This document shows positions 1 through 5,871 of a DNA stretch of 9,199 bases, piece by piece (the first letter of the stretch is position 1; each line of letters begins with the position of its first letter). The translations under genes were made by a program, and so were the position numbers. The notes under the pieces are model-generated. The model was not told the DNA's origin and made no database searches. It saw only the letters and a program-made list of their open reading frames with translations. This DNA comes from Clostridium sp. (GTDB lineage Bacteria > Bacillota_A > Clostridia > Lachnospirales > Lachnospiraceae): positions 1 to 9,199 of the forward strand of contig JAMPAW010000130.1 of assembly GCA_023666975.1 (NCBI GenBank), in the 5' to 3' direction.

Positions 1-204
1 TCAGGATATGAGGTGTATATGAAGACTGGCTCTGGAAAGTATAAGCTGGTAAAGACGATTAATAAGGGCAAAACAGTAAGCTATACACAGAGTAAGTTGA
101 AGAAGGGCACGAAATATACATTCAAGGTTCGCGCATACAAGAGTGCAGGCGGCCAGAAGGTATATGGCGCTTATTCAAAAACCAAAAGTATCCGGTTAAA
201 ATAG
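1..204 (+). CDS. C-terminal fragment of an FnIII-like cell-surface protein (5' end outside window)
   Basis: The open frame runs from the first base of the window to the TAG at 202-204 and gives 67 residues; the true start lies upstream. The residues read as the last beta-strands of a fibronectin type III-like domain: a YEVYMK strand, a lysine/glycine-rich turn, the strand YTFKVRAYK, and a closing segment with YGAYSK and SIRL. This pattern (Y-x-F/V-x-V-R-A-Y near the end, then 'YG.YS') is common at the C-termini of large secreted or wall-attached proteins of Lachnospiraceae, where FnIII modules act as spacers or adhesion/carbohydrate-associated domains. The segment is rich in lysine. No LPxTG motif or membrane anchor is visible, so this portion gives no clue to attachment. 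The function of the whole protein cannot be judged. A hairpin about 85 bp downstream may end its transcript. I am confident that it is coding and moderately confident of the FnIII assignment. Confidence 0.72.
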   Translation, partial: SGYEVYMKTGSGKYKLVKTINKGKTVSYTQSKLKKGTKYTFKVRAYKSAGGQKVYGAYSKTKSIRLK

Positions 205-288
205 TCGGGGGATAATGTTATCGGAAAAATTTTCAACAAACTATTTTAATGTGAGAAAATATATGTTAAAATAATACTATCAAGGGTA

Positions 289-331
289 GAAAATCCCATA
301 CGGAATGAAATGTTTTTTGTATGGGATTTTC
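289..331 (+). terminator. Perfect 13-bp inverted repeat, probable intrinsic terminator
   Basis: The arms GAAAATCCCATAC (289-301) and GTATGGGATTTTC (319-331) are exact reverse complements separated by 17 nt. The outer stem is A-rich on the left and T-rich on the right, continuing into TTATT, as in many Firmicute terminators where the U-tract pairs with upstream A's. It would end the FnIII gene's transcript 85 bp after its stop. The loop is long and contains six T's, and the GC core is only CCC/GGG, so it is not a textbook terminator. Because it lies 66 bp before the MCP start, it could instead sit in the MCP 5' leader if the promoter lies upstream of it. Confidence 0.55.
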
Positions 332-382
332 TTATTGAATGAACAAAATGTGTAAGGTACTTGGGGAAGTACAGTGAAAGGC

Positions 383-389
383 AAAGGGG
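383..389 (+). promoter_or_regulatory. Ribosome binding site that sets the MCP start
   Basis: AAAGGGG lies 7 nt before the ATG at 397. It falls inside the longer open frame that could begin at TTG 361, and so favours ATG 397 as the true start. Confidence 0.75.
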
Positions 390-396
390 TGTAGAT

Positions 397-2457
397 ATGG
401 GAACGATGAAGAAAAGGATGATTAACAGCAAAAAACATGCAGGAGCGACCAGAAACCAAAGGATTTTATATACGCTGCTGGCTGCATTTATGGTTCCAAT
501 GGTGTTGAGCATTATCCTTGGAAGCGTTTCCTATCTGACGGCTAAGTCTACTGTGCTCAAGCAGTATAAGACCTCTGCCACGGAGACGGTCAGTGCAATG
601 GGTCTCTATTTGGAGGAAGTGACCGGTAATCTGGAAGGGAAAGCCTTGGAGATTGTGGTAGACGATTCCTTTGTCAAGTATTATACCAAGTATTACAAAG
701 AGAAGGGTTCGGAAGCGCAGGGGTACTATAAGGCGATTGAGAAGAATTTGCGTACGATGAAGGGTGCCAATGATGCGATAGAGCAGTATCATGTGTTTGC
801 AGAGAACGGGAATCCGATTTCCTCGACAAGTACTGTATTTGCAGAGGGTACATATGAACTTTTTGGCGAGCAGGAAGGCGCTCCCATTTTTAACAAGGAT
901 AAACAGAATTTGTGGCTGATTAATCATCAGTACATCGATAGTGTGGCAAGCCGGACACAGCCATATGGTTTAAGCTTTGTCAAGTCGTTTTTTAAGGGGA
1001 ACGGCTGTCTGGTAATTGATATCGGTGACGAGACTACACAGGAGATATTGGACGGCCTTTTGCTGGGGGACGGCGGCAAAGCCGTTATCATTACGGCTGA
1101 CGGCGAGGAATTGGATGAGACGGGTACCAAGACGGAAGGAGGCACGGTCAGGTCCTTGCTTCCAGACACTATTGAAGAAATCGGCAACTGTAATGCCAAA
1201 TATGACGGAGAGAAATATTTAATGGTTTATGCGCCTGTCGGAAGTACGGGCATGATTTTGTGTACGATGGTTCCCGAACGCACAATGCTAAGGCAGGTGT
1301 CGGGAATTAAGGTGACGACTCTTTTGATTACCCTGCTTGCGGCTATATTGAGCATGGTGATTGGCATTGTTATCTCTTCTGGTATCAGCGGAGAATTGGA
1401 GCGGGTCAGCGGACAACTGGACGAGGTTGCCAAGGGAGATTTTTCAAAGGAATTTTCTACACAGAGGAAGGACGAATTTATGCTGCTGAATATGAGCGTT
1501 ACACATATGCTGCGCAATATTCAGGGACTGCTGTCCAAAATGATGCGTTTTGGGGAAGCGGTGGCGGATTCCTCTGACCGGGTGCTTGATAAGGCGGGGA
1601 ATTTGCAACAGACTTTTGAAGATATTTCGGAATCTGTGATGCGGGTGTCTGACGGCGTGGAGAGACAGGCGGCGGATTCAGAAAAGGGATTGGAAATGAT
1701 GGTGGAGCTTTCCGACCGAGTGAATGATGTGGTAGGCGATGCAAGCAATATCAGTTCGATGACACAGTCTGCTACCCAGGCAATCGGGCAGGGACAGACA
1801 ATGGTAAGCTCGCTGAGAACGGAAGCCGATACGATGGTCCAGATGACACAGAATTTGGTGGAGGATATTCAGAAGATTAGTACCTGCTCTCTGGATATCG
1901 AGGAATTTGTAGTGACAATGGACGAAATTGCAAGCCAGACCAATCTGCTGGCGTTAAATGCTTCGATTGAGGCGTCAAGAGCTGGCGAGAATGGAAGAGG
2001 TTTTGCTGTGGTAGCGGAACAAATCCGTAAACTGGCAGAGCAGTCGAAGACAGCGGGTAACAATATCCGTAAAATTGTCGGCAATATTCAGGATGTATCG
2101 AACGTGGCGACAGAGTCTGTGGAGACGGCAGAGCAGAATATGATTTTGCAGCAGGAATCTTTACAGCAGACGATTGAGGTGTTTGACCGGATTAATGAGA
2201 CTGTGGAACAGATGATAGAAGGACTGAACCGGCTGTTGACGGGAATGAATACGATCAATAAGAATAAAGAAGAGGTGCTTAGTGCGATACAGAATATATC
2301 GAAAGTGTCGGAAGACGCATCGCTGGATACCAAACAGGTTTCCGGGACGATACAGGCTCAGATGGAATCGGTTTCAGAGCTGGCAGAGGATGCCCGAAGA
2401 CTGATGGACGACATGGTGGAATTAGATGAAACCATGCATCAATTTACGATTGGCTGA
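397..2457 (+). CDS. Methyl-accepting chemotaxis protein with large extracellular sensor (dCache-like)
   Basis: This is a 686-residue transmembrane chemoreceptor that passes ligand binding outside the cell to the CheA/CheW array. From the N-terminus it has a basic cytoplasmic tail (about 1-21), TM1 (about 23-47), an extracellular region of about 255 residues, TM2 (about 306-329), a HAMP linker (about 328-380) with a GDFSKEF motif, and a long coiled-coil signalling domain. The hairpin tip is clear: [20 protein letters not shown] begins at residue 509, followed by [14 protein letters not shown]. These are the kinase-contacting MCP signature residues. The periplasmic-type region has the size and spacing of a double-Cache (dCache_1) fold, including a late strand/turn with '[12 protein letters not shown]'; this part is inferred. 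The ATG at 397 is chosen over TTG 361 because of its ribosome binding site. No CheR-tethering pentapeptide is seen at the C-terminus. GH113 begins 50 bp downstream, so the two may be co-transcribed, which suggests a sugar-related ligand, unproven. Confidence 0.93.
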   Translation: MGTMKKRMINSKKHAGATRNQRILYTLLAAFMVPMVLSIILGSVSYLTAKSTVLKQYKTSATETVSAMGLYLEEVTGNLEGKALEIVVDDSFVKYYTKYYKEKGSEAQGYYKAIEKNLRTMKGANDAIEQYHVFAENGNPISSTSTVFAEGTYELFGEQEGAPIFNKDKQNLWLINHQYIDSVASRTQPYGLSFVKSFFKGNGCLVIDIGDETTQEILDGLLLGDGGKAVIITADGEELDETGTKTEGGTVRSLLPDTIEEIGNCNAKYDGEKYLMVYAPVGSTGMILCTMVPERTMLRQVSGIKVTTLLITLLAAILSMVIGIVISSGISGELERVSGQLDEVAKGDFSKEFSTQRKDEFMLLNMSVTHMLRNIQGLLSKMMRFGEAVADSSDRVLDKAGNLQQTFEDISESVMRVSDGVERQAADSEKGLEMMVELSDRVNDVVGDASNISSMTQSATQAIGQGQTMVSSLRTEADTMVQMTQNLVEDIQKISTCSLDIEEFVVTMDEIASQTNLLALNASIEASRAGENGRGFAVVAEQIRKLAEQSKTAGNNIRKIVGNIQDVSNVATESVETAEQNMILQQESLQQTIEVFDRINETVEQMIEGLNRLLTGMNTINKNKEEVLSAIQNISKVSEDASLDTKQVSGTIQAQMESVSELAEDARRLMDDMVELDETMHQFTIG

Positions 2458-2494
2458 CAATATAACAGGGTCAGTGCATATTATATTGAATATT

Positions 2495-2500
2495 AGGAGA
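2495..2500 (+). promoter_or_regulatory. Ribosome binding site of the GH113 gene
   Basis: AGGAGA is placed 7 nt before ATG 2508. It supports that start over the in-frame ATG three codons later. Confidence 0.75.
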
Positions 2501-2507
2501 TAGGCAT

Positions 2508-3434
2508 ATGGAATATATGAAAGGATTTACCTTTGCCCCCTTTTGCGCAAAAGGCATTTTGGGGAAAAAGGAAAGTTACGAAAGCCTGAAAGCTATGCGT
2601 GACGAGACCGGGGCTAACATGGTGATTTTTGCACCTGTGGGCTGGCAGGATACGGCGCAGTCGGAGCAGATTGATTTTCGGTCGGATAAGACCTGTGGTG
2701 ATGATGAGCTTTGTGACATTGTCTCCTATGCCAGGGAGTTAGGCTTAATGGTAGGACTGAAGCCGACCGTGAACTGCAAAAACGGAACATGGCGCGCACA
2801 TGTGAATTTTTTTGATGAAGATGTTCCCTGTGAGCCGAAGTGGTGCAACTGGTTTGCGTCCTATACGGAGTTTCAGCTTCACTATGCGGCAATTGCCGAG
2901 AAGATGGATTGTGATATTTTTATTGCCGGCTGCGAGATGGTCATGACGGAGCGCAGGGAGAGTGAATGGCGCAAGCTGATTGGCGATATCCGTACCGTTT
3001 ATCATGGACCGGTATCTTACAATACCGACAAATATCAGGAGCACAATGTGAAATGGTGGGATTGTGTTGATATCATTTCCTCCAGCGGCTATTATCCGGT
3101 AGACGATTGGAAGAATCAGATGAACCGTATTGAACAGGTCGTTAAGAAGTTTGATAAGCCGTTCTTTTTTGCCGAGCTTGGTTGCATGTCTGTGGAAGGC
3201 TCCAAATATGTACCAAATGACTGGTATATGGACGGTGCAATTGATGAAAAAGGACAGGCCGAATGGTTTCAGGCAATGTTTCAGGAGCTTGAGCAAAATT
3301 CATGGGTACAGGGACTTGCAATATGGTCATGGAGTGATGTATTATACAGTCAAGAGGACAAATACCAAAAAGGTTATGAGATATACGGAAAGGAAGCTTT
3401 GCCTGTGGTGAAGGAACATTTTACCCGCATGTAG
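2508..3434 (+). CDS. Cytoplasmic GH113-type beta-mannan glycosidase
   Basis: This 308-residue protein is predicted to hydrolyse beta-1,4-mannosidic bonds in manno-oligosaccharides. It reads as a complete clan GH-A (beta/alpha)8 barrel of GH113 size. It opens with a KGFTFAPFC strand. The likely acid/base is E143 in IAGCEM at the end of strand 4, and the likely nucleophile is E223 in FFFAELG at the end of strand 7. The 80-residue separation equals that of the catalytic pair I recall for the characterised Alicyclobacillus GH113 mannanase (E151/E231). Aromatic residues for sugar stacking include NGTWRAH (92-98), SSGYYP (192-197) and IWSWSD (272-277). There is no signal peptide or membrane segment, so it should act inside the cell on imported oligosaccharides. 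An intracellular GH113 in the Roseburia intestinalis mannan locus is known to trim manno-oligosaccharides. It lies between the MCP and the hybrid cyclase, with a GH36 gene further on, which fits galactomannan use. Another GH-A specificity remains possible. Confidence 0.82.
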   Translation: MEYMKGFTFAPFCAKGILGKKESYESLKAMRDETGANMVIFAPVGWQDTAQSEQIDFRSDKTCGDDELCDIVSYARELGLMVGLKPTVNCKNGTWRAHVNFFDEDVPCEPKWCNWFASYTEFQLHYAAIAEKMDCDIFIAGCEMVMTERRESEWRKLIGDIRTVYHGPVSYNTDKYQEHNVKWWDCVDIISSSGYYPVDDWKNQMNRIEQVVKKFDKPFFFAELGCMSVEGSKYVPNDWYMDGAIDEKGQAEWFQAMFQELEQNSWVQGLAIWSWSDVLYSQEDKYQKGYEIYGKEALPVVKEHFTRM

Positions 3435-3496
3435 CAATGCTTTATGGTTATGTTGTAGACGGACAGCAGTAGAAGTAAAGTATGATCAATTAAGTT

Positions 3497-3502
3497 GAGG
3501 AG
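3497..3502 (+). promoter_or_regulatory. Ribosome binding site that sets the hybrid cyclase start
   Basis: GAGGAG lies 7 nt before ATG 3510. It overlaps the in-frame TTG at 3495, which would need a site further upstream that is not seen. ATG 3510 is therefore preferred. Confidence 0.8.
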
Positions 3503-3509
3503 CAGTGGC

Positions 3510-5825
3510 ATGGGAAAAAATGGAAAGCGAATAACAATTGGGTTGCTGGTGAGCGGTATAGTTGACAGCTATACGGAATACATCTGCAGAGGAACGATGA
3601 GAGCGGCGAAGAAAGCGGACGTGAATTTGATTGTCATTCCGGGCAAATACATTAACCGCGATTTAGAGGGCAACCGCGAAATAACATATGAATATCAATA
3701 CAATACGCTTTTTTCCTATGCGACGAATGGGGAACTTGACGCACTAATCGTTGCAGCAGATTGTATTGGCTGTCTGACCACTCGTGATAATGTTATCAAG
3801 CTATTGGAGGAATACAAAGATATTCCGACAATTTTGGTGGCTTCTAAGATTGACGGATATATCAGTGTCAACTATGATAACGGACATGGTGTGCGTGAGG
3901 GTCTGGAATATATTATCAACAATCTGCATTGCCGCAAAATCGGAATGATAGGTGGAGCAGACGATAATACGGATGCCTTTGAGCGAAAACAGGTATATTT
4001 TGAGGTGTTGAAAGAATACGGGATACCATTTGAGGACAAGCTCTATGTCGAGGGAGATTTGGGCGGTGAACATATTCATCTTGCCTGCGAACGCATTCTG
4101 GACGATAATCCGGATATTGAAGCGGTATTCTGCGTGAATGACAGCACTGCCATGGGGCTTTACGCTGAGATGAAGAAGAGGAATCTTGTGCCGGGTAAGG
4201 ACATTAAAGTGTTCGGCTATGATGATGATATTGCAGCCGCAAAGGCGAAACCGTCGCTGTCGTCTGTCTATGCAGATCCGGCAGATTTGGGAGAACGGGC
4301 GGTATATATGGCATTAGATAAGATTAACGGAAGAGAGATTGAGAGTGAGATTTTGGAAACGAGGCTGATTAAGCGGAACTCTCTGCGGGAGGTGCTGGCT
4401 GGTTCAGAGGAGGAATATAACCGGCTGCTAGATGAGCAATATATTGACGAATATTTTGACGGTATTTTCTATCGCTGCAAATACCAGAATGTAGATAAAG
4501 AAGTCATGGAAATGCGGGATTTATTCAAGACGATTATGAAGAAGATTTTTGATCTGGCTCAGGTGGAGAATAGTAAAGACGCTTTTGAGAGAATATTGAA
4601 CCTCTTTGACGTGTTTTTGCAGTATGATTCTGCCCAATATGCGGATACGGATAGTATTGTGGCCTATTTTGAACAGGTCTATCAGGCAATCAAATCCAAA
4701 GTGGTCAATATCGAATCGCACTATCAGATAGGCAAATTGTTTACGGAAATCTACAAAAAGATAATCTATACGCTGGATTACCGTATTGGTGCTTTTGAGC
4801 ATAGCAATTACAGTGTGAATCAGGCGATGAAGATGTTTGTGCGGGATATCCTGCAATTTGATAAGGGTAATGACCAGAGTTTTGCTGTAGTGATGGAGAA
4901 TCTGGAATGGCTGAATATCCATAATGCGTATCTCTATACGTTTGAAGAACCGATTATCCATCTGTACAAGGAGAAATTTAAACGGCCGGAGGAGTACTGC
5001 CTGAAAGCGACATTGGTGAAGGATCAGGTGCAGAGTATTTCACCGATGGACCAGAAAAAGAACTTCTCAGAGATATTTGCGAATGATGAGATGAATCAGG
5101 AACGCCATTCGCTGGTTATGCTGCCGCTGTTTTTCAATGAGATGAATTATGGGTTTATCCTATGTGACATGACGGACGCTATCTATGAGAACGGTGATTT
5201 CCTTACGGCACAGATTAGTTCGGCAGTGAAGATGATTGTGACGCTGCGGACGAATGAGATTGTTCAGCAGCAGCTAGAGGAGAATCTTGCAGCGCTCAAG
5301 GAGAACAACATTGAACTGGATAATCTGTCCAAGTCGGATATGCTTACCGGCATTTTGAACCGCAGAGGCTTCTATGATATGGCAGAGAAGCTGTTGCGGC
5401 GCAATCAGAGTAACCGGAAACGCACACTGGTTGCCTATATTGATATGAATAACTTGAAAATCATCAATGACCGTTACGGTCATGATGAGGGAGATTTTTC
5501 GTTAAAGCTGATTGGCGATTTGGTTGTGGAGACGGTTGGCAATAGCGGAGTGGTCGGACGAATCGGCGGAGATGAATTTGCCTGTGTGATGACTTATGGG
5601 ACAAGTGACAACGGATTGAAGCTGGTGAATGATATTTCACAAAAGTTTGCAGAGTTTAATCTGGGGAGTGACAAACCCTATAATGTCACCGTGTCGACTG
5701 GTGCCTGTGTGCTGGACGGAGCACAGCAGGTCGGGCTTCAGGAAGCACTGACGATGGCAGACGAGAAACTTTACATTGCAAAGCAGAGCCGTGTCAAGGT
5801 GGTGGCGAAGGAAGAGGTATCCTGA
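3510..5825 (+). CDS. Cytoplasmic LacI-type sugar-binding / GGDEF diguanylate cyclase hybrid
   Basis: This 771-residue protein probably makes cyclic di-GMP from GTP under control of a bound sugar. Residues about 7-295 form a LacI/RbsB-type periplasmic-binding-protein core. It starts with the strand RITIGLLVSG and carries the family signature CVNDSTAMGLY (ND at 210-211), then VPGKDIKVFGYDDD and KPSLSSV. No helix-turn-helix head precedes it, and there is no signal peptide or membrane segment, so sensing should be cytoplasmic. Residues about 305-430 are helical and unassigned. About 435-565 looks GAF-like (HSLVMLPLFF, then NYGFILCDMT), followed by a short coiled coil. The GGDEF domain (about 608-768) has DMLTGILNRRGF, metal-binding IDMNNLK..ND, YGHDEGD and intact RIGGDEF (684-690), so it should be catalytic. 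The RxxD inhibitory site is absent (GNSG there). It lies between two glycosidase genes, suggesting that it reads their substrates or products. Activity is inferred from motifs only. Confidence 0.88.
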   Translation: MGKNGKRITIGLLVSGIVDSYTEYICRGTMRAAKKADVNLIVIPGKYINRDLEGNREITYEYQYNTLFSYATNGELDALIVAADCIGCLTTRDNVIKLLEEYKDIPTILVASKIDGYISVNYDNGHGVREGLEYIINNLHCRKIGMIGGADDNTDAFERKQVYFEVLKEYGIPFEDKLYVEGDLGGEHIHLACERILDDNPDIEAVFCVNDSTAMGLYAEMKKRNLVPGKDIKVFGYDDDIAAAKAKPSLSSVYADPADLGERAVYMALDKINGREIESEILETRLIKRNSLREVLAGSEEEYNRLLDEQYIDEYFDGIFYRCKYQNVDKEVMEMRDLFKTIMKKIFDLAQVENSKDAFERILNLFDVFLQYDSAQYADTDSIVAYFEQVYQAIKSKVVNIESHYQIGKLFTEIYKKIIYTLDYRIGAFEHSNYSVNQAMKMFVRDILQFDKGNDQSFAVVMENLEWLNIHNAYLYTFEEPIIHLYKEKFKRPEEYCLKATLVKDQVQSISPMDQKKNFSEIFANDEMNQERHSLVMLPLFFNEMNYGFILCDMTDAIYENGDFLTAQISSAVKMIVTLRTNEIVQQQLEENLAALKENNIELDNLSKSDMLTGILNRRGFYDMAEKLLRRNQSNRKRTLVAYIDMNNLKIINDRYGHDEGDFSLKLIGDLVVETVGNSGVVGRIGGDEFACVMTYGTSDNGLKLVNDISQKFAEFNLGSDKPYNVTVSTGACVLDGAQQVGLQEALTMADEKLYIAKQSRVKVVAKEEVS

Positions 5826-5855
5826 CACTTTTTTGTGAGGTGGCACTGCATGACC

Positions 5856-5867
5856 AGGAAAGGAAGG
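5856..5867 (+). promoter_or_regulatory. Purine-rich ribosome binding site of the GH36 gene
   Basis: AGGAAAGGAAGG offers two overlapping Shine-Dalgarno registers before ATG 5872, with spacers of about 8 and 4 nt. It is the only good start signal in the 46-bp gap after the cyclase stop codon. Confidence 0.65.
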
Positions 5868-5871
5868 AAAG

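Larger units (their letters stand above)
205..396. other. Intergenic region upstream of the MCP
   Basis: This 192-bp AT-rich gap separates the FnIII gene from the MCP. It holds an imperfect dyad GATAATGTTATC at 211-222, the 13-bp hairpin at 289-331, and the MCP ribosome binding site. I looked for a sigma-A promoter and for a sigma-D/sigma-28 flagellar promoter (TAAA, about 15 bp, CCGATAT-like) and found no convincing match. The best weak sigma-A candidate downstream of the hairpin is TTGAAT at 335-340, with a poor -10 (TACTTG) 17 bp later. No c-di-GMP riboswitch consensus was recognised. Confidence 0.5.

Noticed and set aside
361..396. TTG start at 361 for a longer MCP
   Set aside because: The ribosome binding site at 383-389 lies inside this extension and points to ATG 397.
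2454..2484. Possible promoter between MCP and GH113 (CTGACA, then TATTAT) and a CTGAC/GTCAG hairpin at 2454-2474
   Set aside because: The spacer to the best -10 is 19 bp, the 17-bp alternative is poor, and the hairpin has only five pairs with no T-run; neither is strong enough to annotate.
3453..3481. Possible promoter before the hybrid cyclase (TTGTAG, 17 bp, TAAAGT)
   Set aside because: Only 3 of 6 and 4 of 6 consensus matches; expected by chance in AT-leaning DNA.
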